The translations under genes were made by a program, and so were the position numbers. This document shows, piece after piece, positions 12,110 to 23,003 of a stretch of DNA of 64,000 bases. The notes under the pieces were generated by a model. That model saw only the letters and a program-made list of their open reading frames with translations, was not told the origin of the DNA and ran no database searches. Each line of letters opens with the position of its first letter. Position 1 is the stretch's first letter. This DNA comes from Lepidodermella squamata (lineage: Eukaryota > Gastrotricha): assembly GCA_047495785.1 (NCBI GenBank), contig JBLDXI010000013.1:1240001-1304000 (forward strand), read 5' to 3'.

Positions 12110-14057
12110 TTATCTTCCGGCACCGCCGCGGCCACCCAGCGGCATGTTGAATTTACGAGCGTACTTATCCTGCACATATACAGATTCGCGGAGTGATAGA
12201 ATGCGCTGAAGTTCCACAACCGATCGGCAGCAACCGGCCGCTTTAGACAAGACTTCGAGGGCTGAAGTTACCTCGCCGGTTTGAAGACGTATAAGACCAA
12301 GCGCTTCATAAGCCAAATGACACTGGGGGTCGAGTTTTAAGGCAGATTCGATGAGTGTCTCGGCCTGCTTTGTGTCTTGCTTCCACTGAAGGGCAAGTAC
12401 GCTCTTGAGTATAAGGATAGTTGGGTTCAGTGTGCCGTCAACAGCTGATTTCAGGTACTTGTCATAAAGCGCCTCGGCCTTCTCAAATTCAGCCCTCTCG
12501 CAGTACATTTGACCCACCAATTCGACGAAATCAGTGTGACCGGGATGTGCCGTCAAATAGCGCAAGATGTCTTCCAAGATCGTGTCAGCACGGGCAACGT
12601 CGCCGGTAGCTGCAGAACCCATATAATCTAGAACAGAACAAAACAATGAATAATCGCTCGATATTGCTCCTCAATATATTACCAAACATGGCTCGCTTCA
12701 CTTTAGCGACGTGATCCGGTTCAATCGAAACACACTCATCGAGTAATTTCACGCCAGACTCGACATTTTCGTTTATCAAGTGCATGAGAGCGAGGTGAAA
12801 GATGACGTCAACGTTAGTGCTGTCGAGCTTCTGCGCTTCCTGAAGAGTTTTCATGGCTTCTTCAGTACGGCCGGTACATTGTTCGACAACTGCACGCTTA
12901 ACAAGCGCATTCACTAATATTTCGTTATCGCAGTTGTTGCAGTTATTGATGACCCAGTTGAGCTCATCAATAGCTTCGGAATACCGATTTGTTGTCATGG
13001 CTAAACTGCCTTTTGCAAGATGAAGCTTTGCTGTTTCATTATTTACTGGGAAATTCGCAAGAGCTTCGCCGGATAACAGCTCATAACCAGCAGGGAAGTG
13101 GCCGGCATTCAACTCTTGCAACAGCTTTTTATATAAATTAGCCGCCTCCGATGCATCATCAAGGCCAGTGGGCTCAGCTTTGAGGTCTCGTAAAATCGGA
13201 TCACGATATAGTTCAGCTGAGAGTTGAGCAAACCGGTGACGCGAGAATTGAGCATGCTCCACGTTCTAAATATGTCATACTTTCGATTAGCTAGAATGAT
13301 ATATAGCTGGAAAAATTACCATTATAGCTTTGCCAGCTTTGCGCTCGGCAACCAGCTTGAGAACACGATCGTACATCGACAAAGCTTCCTGATTTTCAAA
13401 CCGATCACAAATAAGCACAGCTCCAAGATCTTCAAAGCAGTCCTCCATGCGATCCAAGCGTTCGTATATCTTGGCTCGCCGCAGTAATGCTTTTACATAA
13501 TTGGGGTTAGCATCCAAAGCACGGTTACAATCAGATATCGCGGATTCGAGATCATGCTAAATAAGGTAGATAGAAAAAAGAAAAATGCAGTTACTAATAC
13601 CAACCAATTTTTCATGCGCAGCTGCTCTGTTCTGATAAATCATAGCCAGATCTTCATTTTCAGAAGGTCCGCAGGCTTCAGCAGCGAGAGAATATTTCTC
13701 AATGGCCTTTTGATAATCCGAAACTTTGAAGCATTGGTTTCCTTCTTCCTTAAGCTGTTTGGCTTTCGTAGTAGGGACGGCCTACAATAGAATTCATAAG
13801 CAAGTCAAAATTCAAGAGGCACAATTATGTAAATTATACCTTAGGAGCACTTGCAGGCTTCGAGGCTTTAGGTGTAGACTTAGGTGTAACACGACGGCTC
13901 TTTTTGTAATACCAAAACGCTGCACCACCTAACACAATAGCCCCGCCAGCAGCAAGAGCTAGAAATGAAGCCGCATAAGCATAAGGGTTTCGAAAATTTT
14001 AAAATTATGCATACCAATTTTCCACTTAGGGATGGGGGTTCCATTCGAGGAAGGCAT
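12110..14057 (-). CDS. TOMM70: Mitochondrial import receptor subunit TOM70
   Basis: Six exons (14057-14015, 13958-13840, 13781-13605, 13556-13320, 13265-12683, 12627-12110) join in phase to give 558 residues; human TOM70 is about 608. A single N-terminal membrane anchor (LALAAGGAIVLGGAAFWYY, residues about 15-33) is followed by a basic KKSRR stop-transfer and a Lys/Pro-rich linker. Tandem TPR repeats follow, including KEEGNQCFKVSDYQKAIEKY, NRAAAHEKLHDLESAISDC and NPNYVKALLRRAKIYERL. These form the clamp that binds Hsp70/Hsp90-chaperoned precursors at the outer membrane. The C-terminal half matches the TOM70 core (LQWKQDTKQAETLIE and AYEALGLIRLQTGE). The gene is head-to-head with ATP synthase gamma, 868 nt between start codons. 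Introns are 48-58 nt. Confidence 0.95.
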
Positions 14058-14892
14058 CAAGAAGGCAGTTGATTAAACGTCTAATCTATGTGAAACAAAT
14101 TCAACAGAATATTAGAGGAGCTCAATTGATTGCAAATAGCCTTTCTGTGAACTGTTTTGTAGCCTTGAAAAATACAATCATCAATCGTTTGATAATTTTT
14201 TAGTTATAGAACCATTAAAGCGGAAGTAAGAATTCTACAAGTGAATGGCAAGCAGGGACACCTGTTGGATAGGTCGTTTAAGCAGTAGATCTAGTATTTG
14301 TTCGAAGCTATATGCGCAACTGTCATTACCAACCGATCATGGTGTTTTGATATTAGTCATCATAAAAAGCGCTACATTCCAAACTTGGCAGAGCTCAATC
14401 ACCTGAGGAGCGCCGGGTTACCGGTAAATCTCAGAGTCCCCAAAGAACAACCGCGATACAACGCGTTGCCCCCAGCCACGTTTACTCCATTTTGTTTTCA
14501 AGTATAAAACTATTTTGTTTGTTTTAAAATGAGCCATATAAACATTTTGTATTTTTGACTTATTACAAGCGTATATTTTCTGCACGTTTTTTGGAGGGTG
14601 AGAGAAGCAAGTTAGGGGCACCCTGAAACTGAAATCGTAGAGCAACCAGCGCGTCAGCAACAACTTGTCATCCCTCTCATCCCTACTTTCTTGTGCTGGA
14701 TCTTTCAGCCTTAATCGGAAGCCAGAAGTTTGTGTTAGCTTGGGCTGAGAAGGTGGCGTAATATCGTGATGCTTCCCAAAAAACTATCGATGCTGAAGCT
14801 GTAGATCAGATTATGGCTGTAACTTAGCACTCAACCCGCTTGCAATTAGCAATGATCGCAATCGTTATTGTTTTCGGTTATGTTGTTTTTAG
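14058..14892. promoter_or_regulatory. Divergent promoter region, TOM70 / ATP synthase gamma
   Basis: This 0.8-kb gap separates two divergently transcribed nuclear genes for mitochondrial proteins, so it must carry both promoters. A plus-strand open stretch at 14298-14507 and overlapping minus-strand frames show no domain I can name. A good acceptor (TTGTTTTTAG, ending 14892) lies 33 nt before the ATP synthase gamma ATG. Confidence 0.5.
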
Positions 14893-14925
14893 GTTCTTTA
14901 ATACATTGACCGCACACGCATAGGA

Positions 14926-15873
14926 ATGTTTGCTGTGCGCCCAGTTACGACTGCTCTGTACAGCGCAACTGTTGTCCCAGTTCGTGGGATGGCCACGCTG
15001 AAGGATCTGCGTCTTCGTTTGCGCTCGGTAAAGAACATCCAGAAAATCACCAAATCAATGAAGATGGTCGCCGCTGCCAAGTTTGCAAAGGCTGAACGTG
15101 AACTGCGTATGGCAAGGCCATACGGTCAAGCCACCACAAAATTCTTCGATGCATCTGAGGCCCAGCTGGACCCTGATGAAACTTCCAAGCAGTTGACTTT
15201 GGTCGCTTTGACATCAGATCGTGGTCTCTGTGGTGCTGTTCACAGCAACGTCATTCGTTCTATCCGTAGCCGTCTCGCTGGAAATCCAATCATGGCTTCG
15301 GATGGCAAGACGCCTTTGAAGAAACCGGAAGACGTTCGCCTGGTTGCCATCGGTGACAAGGCTAAGCAAATCCTGAATAAGCAACACAGCAAGCGTTTCC
15401 TTTTTGCGGTCAACGAAATTGGTCGCATGCCGTCAATTTTCGCTGATGCCAGCGCGGTAGCTGAGGAACTGTTGCGTTTTTGGGCTTCTCAGGGAGACGC
15501 GTCGAAAAATGCCACTGCCGCTGTTGTCTACAACGTTTTCAAGTCAGTTGTGAGCTACAAGACGACTACTCAGGCATTGCCTGTGCCAGCTAATAACGCT
15601 GTTGCTAATGCCCCTAAGATTGCGCTGTACGACGGTATTGACGACAACATGATTCAATGTTTCAATGAATTTTCTCTGGCTAATTTACTTTTCTTCGCTA
15701 TGCGTGAAAGTCAAACCAGCGAGCAATCTAGCCGTATGACGGCTATGGATGCTGCATCGAAGAACGCCGGTGAAATGATCAACAAGCTGACCATCCAAAT
15801 GAACCGAACTCGCCAGGCCGTCATCACTCGAGAGCTGGTTGAAATCATCGCCGGCGCTGCTGCTTTGAAATAA
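14926..15873 (+). CDS. ATP5F1C: ATP synthase gamma subunit, mitochondrial
   Basis: A single uninterrupted exon encodes 315 residues, close to the usual animal length of about 298. The first 22 or so residues are basic and hydroxylated with no acidic residue, as in a mitochondrial presequence. The mature part starts MATLKDLRLRLRSVKNIQKI, the conserved N-terminal helix, then KSMKMVAAAK, the Rossmann-like core SDRGLCGAVHSN, and ends with the conserved C-terminal helix (RMTAMDAASKNAGEMI, then NRTRQAVITRELVEII). The gamma subunit is the rotating central stalk inside the alpha3-beta3 ring of F1. The lack of introns stands out next to its neighbours. Confidence 0.97.
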   Translation: MFAVRPVTTALYSATVVPVRGMATLKDLRLRLRSVKNIQKITKSMKMVAAAKFAKAERELRMARPYGQATTKFFDASEAQLDPDETSKQLTLVALTSDRGLCGAVHSNVIRSIRSRLAGNPIMASDGKTPLKKPEDVRLVAIGDKAKQILNKQHSKRFLFAVNEIGRMPSIFADASAVAEELLRFWASQGDASKNATAAVVYNVFKSVVSYKTTTQALPVPANNAVANAPKIALYDGIDDNMIQCFNEFSLANLLFFAMRESQTSEQSSRMTAMDAASKNAGEMINKLTIQMNRTRQAVITRELVEIIAGAAALK

Positions 15874-16386
15874 GCGGCTTCGTTTGTCACATCATAATTC
15901 TTAACGCATTTTGACAAAATTAAGAGAAGAACTTGACGGACTTGTCATTTTTCGGCAAGATTTGAATGCTAGAGCTTGTATATTTCCAGTGAGCCTCGTG
16001 TCTGCAGCAGGTTAGATTTGAATACTTGTCCTGATCATCTTACGATAATGTATGCATCCTCTCACTCTTAGCTGTTTTGTTTTATGAATTCTTGGTGATA
16101 CCATTTCTAATCTAAGAGAACCACTTTTGTAGCCGGTATTAATCCTGCTGCGGCGCAGAACCACTTGTTCACTCCCCGTGTAACGCTGATATCCTATTAT
16201 GAACTGATTGCGACCTTTCCTATGATGATAATGGAACTGCCAAGAGATGAAACACTGTAATCATATAATTATAATAATCGCGTGTGGATGAATGAAAACA
16301 AATTCTGAATGGAATTATTTTATTTAATGAGTGATTTGTTTTTGTTTTAGGTTTATTTTATTGGTTGGTAAACCTATCTGACCAAT
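15874..16386 (+). promoter_or_regulatory. Intergenic with RPS25 5' leader
   Basis: This is the 3' flank of ATP synthase gamma followed by the RPS25 leader. A strong acceptor-like signal (TTTGTTTTTGTTTTAG, ending 16350) stands 36 nt before the RPS25 ATG. No other gene is visible. Confidence 0.5.
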
Positions 16387-16819
16387 ATGGTGCGTTTTGT
16401 TTCAATTGTTTTACGCTGGCTTCTAAATATTTTTATCGCAGGGTCCCCCGACCAACAAGAAGAAGGATGCTAAGGATTCGAAGTCTGGATCGAAGCCCAA
16501 GGTGATGTCGAAGAAGGAGGGCGGTGGTGGCGGTAAGGCCAAGAAAAAGAAGTGGACCAAGGGAAAGGTCCGCGATAAGTTGAACAACGCCGTCATGTTC
16601 GACAAGACCAACTACGACAAACTGCTTAAGGAAGTCCCGATGTATAAGCTCATCACACCTTCAGTCGTCTCCGAGCGTCTGCGCGTTCGCGCATCGGTCG
16701 CGAAGAACGCCCTGAAGGAGCTGGCGAACCGCGGGCTCGTCAAGCAACTGGTCGGCCAACACGGTCAGCTCATCTACACGCGTGCTACCAAGGCTGCGGC
16801 CGCTGGCGAAGAAGCGTAG
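16387..16819 (+). CDS. RPS25: 40S ribosomal protein S25
   Basis: The first coding exon is the ATG alone (16387-16389), followed by a 52-nt intron. The second exon is 16442-16819. Together they encode 126 residues; human eS25 has 125. The Lys-rich N-terminal tail ([19 protein letters not shown]) is followed by the winged-helix body with [20 protein letters not shown] and [19 protein letters not shown]. eS25 sits at the head of the small subunit and supports IRES-driven initiation. AATAAA is at 16909-16914. MRPL14 begins 165 nt after the stop on the same strand. Confidence 0.96.
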
Positions 16820-16908
16820 ATGCCTTGTTCCAGCAAATAGCATTCACTTCAGATAAAAATATTTCGAGTTTCACTGGGTGTGAGAAGATGCCTTAAAAGA
16901 AAGAAAAG

Positions 16909-16972
16909 AATAAAGACTGAATGACTGAAACTATACTTGTTATTTAACGATCGGGCGTCTCGTTATATCTAG
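16909..16972 (+). other. RPS25 poly(A) signal and MRPL14 acceptor
   Basis: AATAAA at 16909-16914 is followed by an acceptor-like TTATATCTAG ending at 16972. That leaves a 12-nt leader (AACTTTTTCACG) before the MRPL14 ATG. Confidence 0.4.
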
Positions 16973-16984
16973 AACTTTTTCACG

Positions 16985-17454
16985 ATGAGTTTATCTGGGG
17001 TTGTGAAGCGGTTGTTCTCGACAAGCAGCGGTCCGCATTTACAAATTATGAATACAACTCGTATGAGGTGTGTCGATAACAGTGAAATTGGCAGGCTAGC
17101 TCACAGCAATCGCAAGCCACCGAAAGTCTTTCACGTTTACACCCCGACACGTAAGTCTGCGCATTGTTTTGATTCCGAGGTCTAAAGAAAGTCGATGATT
17201 TAACTCAAGGCGAGGGAACAATTGGCGATAAAGTCATGGTCGCTGTTTGCGGTGAGAAGAAACGGGGTTACATTGTCGGAGTGAAGAAAGCTCAAGGTCA
17301 CGGAGTACCTCGTTTTGATACAAATAACTTGGTTCTGGTCGATGATAACGGCAATCCTTTAGGCAATCGAATAACCGTCCCGATTCCTGTTCAACTTCGC
17401 TCAAAAGGCGGTGACTTCTCAAAAATTCTCGCCGTTGCATCCCGCTTCGTTTAA
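16985..17454 (+). CDS. MRPL14: Mitochondrial ribosomal protein L14 (uL14m)
   Basis: Two exons (16985-17150 and 17180-17454) give 146 residues, about the usual size. The N-terminus (MSLSGVVKRLFSTSS) is a likely mitochondrial targeting sequence with a cleavage-type RLFSTS motif. The body matches uL14m: MRCVDNSEIG, then KVFHVYTPT, GDKVMVAVCGEKKRGYIVGV, PRFDTNNLVLVDDNGNPLG and the C-terminal FSKILAVASRFV. It acts in the mitochondrial large subunit near the L19/L14 bridge. The intron is 29 nt, the shortest in the window, and its acceptor (GATTCCGAG) is pyrimidine-poor, so the exact junction is slightly uncertain although the frame is forced by conservation on both sides. Confidence 0.9.
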
Positions 17455-17461
17455 CCATAAC

Positions 17462-17523
17462 AATAAACAATGAATTAAAATTAATTGTTCAGGCTTAACT
17501 CAGTTCATGTTGTCATTTTTTAG
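17462..17523 (+). other. MRPL14 poly(A) signal and CRYZ-like acceptor
   Basis: AATAAA at 17462-17467, eight nt after the MRPL14 stop, is followed by TGTCATTTTTTAG ending at 17523. A 44-nt leader separates this acceptor from the downstream ATG. Confidence 0.45.
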
Positions 17524-17567
17524 TTATTTATACACTGGCGTTTCGATTCTTGTCAATTTTCACGAAA

Positions 17568-20500
17568 ATGAATGAGAAAATGATGAAAGCTATCTTGGTC
17601 GAAGCTTATGGCGGACCCGAAGTTATGCAGCTCAAGCAAGTGCCGATTCCTCATTGCGGCGATGGTCAAGTGTTGGTTAAAGTAAAAGCGACCGGGGTTA
17701 ACCCGGTTGATGTCTACGTCCGAGACAATCGTTTCGGCGTCAACACGAAGCTACCGTACACGCCCGGGTCAGATTGCGCTGGTATCGTCGAAGAGGTCGG
17801 TAAAAATGTTGATCACGTCAAAGTTGGCGATCGGGTTTTCTCATTGGCTGCTGTGACTGGAACCTACGCCGAATACTCACTATGCAACGCCGCTTCAGTA
17901 TTTCCGATACCGTCGGAGAAGTTGTCTTTCGCCCAAGCTTCTGGTCTCGGCGTACCCTATTTCACTGCCTATCGAGCCTTATTCCAACGGTAAGTAATTG
18001 GGTTTTTTTCAATCATTTATTAACACTTTTCATCGCAACTCATCTTAAATACTCATCTCAAATTGCAGAGTTAGATAGAAACGGTCTGCTGAAGCCCACG
18101 TTCTTGTAAGCACAATTAATAAATATGAGGGCTTATTTCTGTTTGTTTTCAGGGCTTTTCGATCTGGGTCATAGTTCTGGTTCATTACCTAAATGCTGAA
18201 TTCAATCCCAAACCCAAAATGACTGAAATGGGAAAGGCGAAGTTTAATGCCGTATTGTAGAGCATCGATCTCGGGCTATTAGAATTAGCGTGGAGAGAGG
18301 TTGTGGGAGTCATTTGTTTCCGGTAAAAACGGTGTGACATCTCATTCTGTTTGACAATGAAGGTCAGGTCGAGCACATTTAGCACGCCGTCTATATCAAC
18401 CTCAGATGTGAATTCAAGTCCTCATTGAGAGCCAATGTTGTTCAGATCCAAGACAAAATAGTCAATTTCGTATAGGTTCACAAGCGGTTCTCTCACTCAG
18501 AGGCAGAACACGTCGCCCACCATGCGACGCCAAAATTGCTGATATTTTTCGGTTGTGCAAGTTCTTTCTCAACGCCATCGTATACATTTCAGCCGCAGCT
18601 GGAGAGTAGTAAACACCTTAGATCTGCTGGTATACGTAGCCGTTGAAACTGAAGTAGATGTTGTTCCGAGAAGAACCGTTGTGTGATCACCCTGCCACGC
18701 CTGGGCTTCTTCTTCATTTTGAAAAAATATTAGGACTAGACCCATGGTCATAACGTCACTTTCATGTTGTGCCAGAACGACGACGGGCCTATCTTTTAGT
18801 TCGCCATCAACAAGCTTCTCCACCTCCTCCAAGTCATCGTACCTGAATTCGAAACTCACAATCTGAGATCGATGCTTTCCGGCAATTTTGCGAATGTCTC
18901 TGTAGTAACCCTTGGGACAATATTTCAGATTGCCAATGGTTTCCACGCTCCGGCGATTTTCGATTTTGAACGTCGATGTCGAGTCAAAGACAGCAACGAT
19001 GTAGTAGTCATCGAAATGAAGTGAAGTTAAAAATTCAGCCAACTCTAAGGAATTCTCGAACTGCCTAGCTGGTTCGAGGCAGTTATGTTGCTGGGGCCAG
19101 TCAGCAGCCTAGCGCAGTTACCTTCCGCCCCTGGGCCAACGGCAAACATTGATCCCAGTCCCTCATTATAAGCCAAAATCATGTTGATCGGCTTGTCTAT
19201 CATCGCCTTGCTGGGAAAGTTACATTTCCGGAGCTTTGATGCATGGATCAAATCGTCTACCGATGTGCCCAAATGCTCAGCTGCGTTCAAATAAATTTTT
19301 GCGAAGTCGATTTTCTCAACATGTTCCTTGTTGAATGAGGCGAGAAGTGTCTTCGTCGTCTTGAGCATTTCGATCGTTTTTGTAATTTTGAATAAAGATA
19401 AATTTATTATAAATATACCTGACGAATGATCGCACTGGGCGTGATCGAAAGGGGAACGATTTCGTTTGACGTAGCCACTTCAGATGTCTACAAGCGTAGG
19501 GTAATCTCAGTCAGGACAACAATTTGTAAAGTTGTAAAGAACACATCAAAACTGAACAGTCGTAAATCCGAGTACTTGACCACGATTTTCATGGTGCGAA
19601 GGGCCACTCCAACACGGCGGGTTTCTTCTCGCTATAGAACACCGCTTTTGCCTTCGAGGCCATTATCAGTAGTTCGGAAATGTGTCCAGCTTTCATACCA
19701 GCCTTTTAAGGGTCCATCCTGGTACATTTTCTGGAAGTGTTTCAGGAAATCCCCCATGTTCGACAACTTGGCATGAAAAAGCTTGCAGACCCTGTCGATT
19801 TCGAGTGCATAATTTGAGTTATTATTTGCGTTCTTTGTGATCACGATGTTGTCACGCTAGGTTTTGTAGCTCAGCTCTTTCTCGCTGAAAGTTGCCTCCA
19901 ATTCGTCAGTGGCTTATCCCTTCGAAACCGCCGATCAGTTTCACTAGGACATAAGAGCATATTGTCTTCCTATTTGTTGCTTTTAATTGTATCATAGCTT
20001 GGGATCTAACGTTGAATATTCATCTGCTCGAGTATATAAAGCGCTCACATCATTTTGAAAATGAAATTTACGATTCTTTCTTTGTTTTTTAAGCATTCAA
20101 ATCAACGAAAACGAAATTGCCCTGATTCATGGCGCATCTGGCGCAGTCGGTATCGCCTGCATTCAACTGATTCGAGCGATTTTGCCTAGCGTGAAGATCA
20201 TCGGAACCGCCGGTTCTGAGAACGGCCTGAAACTCGTTAAAGAGTACGGCGCTCATCATGTCTACAACCACCGTGATGCCAGCTATATGGACGCCATCTG
20301 CCGCGATTTCCCGAAAGGCGTCGATGTAATTGCCGAAATGCTGGCCAATGAGAATCTCGACCGCGACCTAAGCAAGCTGATTGGGCAGAACGGTCGCGTT
20401 GCCATTATCGGAGCTCGTGATTCGTGTTCGATCAATCCACGTGCTATGATGAAGAAGGAATCGACTGTTACCGGTGTGGCATTGCGAGCCTCCACCCCGC

Positions 20501-20670
20501 AAGAAACGAAAACTGCTGCTGAAGTGATTTGCAACCCGAAAGTTGCTCAATTCATCAATCCGGCTGTTGATCGCGAATTCAGCTTGGCTGAGGCCGCCCA
20601 GTCTCATGTCTACGTTATGGAATCGAGCGGCCACCTCGGAAAAGTTGTTCTCAATGTGGGCTGCAACTGA
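17568..20670 (+). CDS. CRYZ: Zeta-crystallin-like NADPH:quinone oxidoreductase
   Basis: Two exons (17568-17989 and 20094-20670) give 332 residues; human CRYZ has 329. The N-terminal GroES-like fold of medium-chain reductases includes KAILVEAYGGPEVM, GVNPVDVYVRDN, PYTPGSDCAGIVEEVG and KVGDRVF. The second exon carries the nucleotide-binding Rossmann fold with HGASGAVGIACIQL, then GTAGSENG, GAHHVYNHRD, EMLANENLDRDL and GRVAIIGARDS. There is no zinc-binding Cys/His set, as expected for quinone oxidoreductases. The family makes one-electron reductions of quinones with NADPH and also binds AU-rich RNA. The single intron is 2.1 kb, unusually long here, and holds a decayed gene on the other strand. 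AATAAA is at 20799-20804. Confidence 0.95.
18185..19960 (-). pseudogene. Decayed gene nested in the CRYZ intron
   Basis: Several long minus-strand open blocks follow one another but are separated by in-frame stops and frame changes: about 19960-19632 (stop at 19860-19858), about 19580-19430 with an internal stop, 19368-19045, 19042-18569 and 18385-18185. Each block reads like coding sequence (KLFHAKLSNMGDFLKHFQKM, INMILAYNEGLGSMFAVG, FEFRYDDLEEVEKLVDGE). The 19368 and 19042 blocks can be continued into one another by a one-base shift near 19047-19090. I do not recognise the family. Small introns could explain some breaks, but the in-frame stops without GT-AG brackets favour a pseudogene. The plus-strand host gene is intact. 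Confidence 0.4.
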
Positions 20671-21124
20671 GATTAATCGGTGAACAAATGTTGAACTTAT
20701 TTTTTGATGGACTCATTCATGTGATTTATTTTGTGCACAAACAATACATTCGCACTGCGCTTTATATTTAACTTGGTGCTGGGATTGAATGACATCGCAA
20801 TAAATAAGATGGTTATCACTCGCGTTTTCAATTTTCATGCCTTCCAGTGGCTCTTTCAAGAATAACTGTTCCCGAGAAGAAAAATCAGGAAGGAACTTGA
20901 ATATTTTCCAGATAGCTGCATCTGTTCTAATTTACTTCGATCAAAGGATGATTCATTAATGCTCATTTTAAGGAATTTATTAGCGCCCAAGTTAACGTTT
21001 CCAAGGAAATATCATCAACTGTGTAGGATGAAGTTTACACCGCTTCTTAAACAGGTCAGCATCGAACTTTGCCAATAGCCAAAGCCAATAGCGCAGCCGC
21101 GATCGGGGTTCTGAAAGAGCCCAG
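20671..21124. other. Intergenic between converging genes
   Basis: This is the 3' flank of the oxidoreductase, including AATAAA at 20799-20804. A minus-strand frame running 21227-21015 may be a continuation of the neighbouring gene but is not convincing. Confidence 0.4.
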
Positions 21125-21837
21125 TCATGGTGCTTTCAGAAGTTTTATGAACGTTGAAGTCGAATGGGAGACTTTGCCATCTTGGACACGTAAAGAACGA
21201 AGTGTAACACCGTTTCTCGACGAGCAATATTCAACAATTTTCGGTTGCTTTCTTTCCAATTCTACGGAAGCCACATTTGCTAGTATCTGTAGAGGGGTAA
21301 GTTCCATGGCGCAATGTGATTTTGCTTGGGAGGAAAATGACACTCCGATCGACTGGGGCGGTAAATAGCAAGCTGGATAATCGTCGCATTGCAGTAGCGA
21401 GTCTTCGGAATCCCCACCTACAATTTCGCTCTCAACATCGACATCAAAGCTAAACAACTTTTTCTTGTGGGCAGACCGCGCTTCTCCCCGCAGTTTATTG
21501 TAGTTTTTTCAGCAGACAAAGCCAGCTTCCGTGCACGAAGTTGCGTAGAGCCGTTCCTGATAATGCGACGGTTCTGCGTCCACGATTCGATTAGATCAAA
21601 TTGTTGGGCGCTGTTTAGCTTCTCCGGCCTTCCTAGCAATCTTAAAAGTTCTTCGCCATTAGGGTGGACCGTAATTCTCTCCTATTTCAATAATAAAAAT
21701 TCAAAGCCACAAAAGAAATGGGCATGGAGACGAAATAATTTGAAAATTCCCAGAACAAAACCCATCACCGACTAAAGGCTACTTGTTTTCACGGTTATAA
21801 AGAGGAAGAAGTCACTCACCTTTCTATCAATCGGCAT
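21125..21837 (-). pseudogene. Unrecognised gene, one-base frameshift
   Basis: A short first exon (21837-21820) encodes MPIDRK and ends at GTGAGT. After a 138-nt intron, exon two (from 21681) continues in phase with ERITVHPNGEELLRLLGR, then FDLIESWTQNRRIIRNG and QLRARKLALSAEK. At a run of six A on this strand (21509-21504) the coding signal moves to another frame. One more base would allow it to continue as NYNKLRGEARSAHKKKL, FSFDVDVESEIVGGDSEDS and LQILANVASVELERKQ to a stop at 21125. The composition on both sides is clearly coding. This is either a recent pseudogene or an assembly error in the homopolymer. I cannot name the family; the basic first half and acidic second half suggest a nuclear protein, which is a guess. 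Confidence 0.45.
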
Positions 21838-23003
21838 CGAAATCCAAGAGGGTGAAATTGTTTAATTGCTGAATGCAAATTTCAAAAAATGCCGATAAAA
21901 ACAATGGGAATTTTCTCGGTTTTTGCATTTTTTAAGGTGGACTTTTTGAAAAATAATTAAATTAATTCGTTGCCGTTATGCATGTGCCAGTGTCTTCTCG
22001 GTTTTTCTTGAACCGTTCTCTATGCTTGAACCTTGACGAATCAACGAAAATATTTCGCATTTTATGAAATTAAGTTGAGTGAGACTCTTGACGTTGGCGC
22101 AATCTCCAGCATCGCGGTTTGACGCCAAAGACTTAACAATTAACGTTTTTTACAAAAAGCTTATTTTTCAAAATTATTTACCGTTTTATTAACGATTTCT
22201 TATTATACAAGTATGATGAAGGCCTTAAGTGTCAGCTATGATATATTTATATATGTATATATATTGCTCAAACAAATTCGAATGGAGGAATCGATCGAAA
22301 AAGCGCAGCTCGATTCCAACCAGCACGTAACGCACTCAGAAGACACCGTTTTGATTCAATATAAACGAGGTTTATTACTGTAACATTTCTGCGCCAATAC
22401 GCTGATTGGCTATGTACAAATTTTTTATCAATTTTGGGCACAATTTTGATATTGTTACAGAAGGTATCTCAACAAAACTCCACGGTTCTGTCCAATCTTT
22501 CATCAAACACAAAAATTGTAGAGTAATATATAGACGAAGAAATAATATTTCAGTTAATCATGGATAACAATTATTTTTTTGCTGAACAAGAATATCGCTA
22601 ATATCAAGTTATCGTGAGTTATCGTAATCGAACGATGCGCAAAAATTAACACTTCGGTTTTTCAAGTGGAAAAACAATTAGTACACGGCAGTAGGCAGAA
22701 CTCTCAGTATAATACTCTTCTCTCTTCAATCGGCAGGTCAAGCTGATGATACAATTGAGCGCGGTTAGCAGATCTGCTTCTTCCGACAGTTTTACGAAAA
22801 ACGCGACGCAGGGAAGAAAAAAATGATCACAGCGAAAGCTGTGCCACCACGCGGCTAAGAAAATACCAAGCTAACATATAGCAGAAATGCCAGGGCGAAT
22901 ATTTCTCTAAGAGGGCCTAGTGTTAACTAAGAATACCACGAAAATATCGCTAGTGATCGTACATTTTCGCTTTTCTTGTTGTTTAAAGTCCGTTTCTTCG
23001 ATT
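21838..23003. other. Intergenic, about 1.2 kb
   Basis: AT-rich sequence with short TATATA runs near 22245-22265. I see no gene; part is the 3' untranslated region of the Rh gene that ends at 23004. Confidence 0.5.

Noticed and set aside
14298-14507. 69-codon frame between TOM70 and ATP synthase gamma
   Set aside because: No splice partners or motifs; overlaps an equally long antisense frame.
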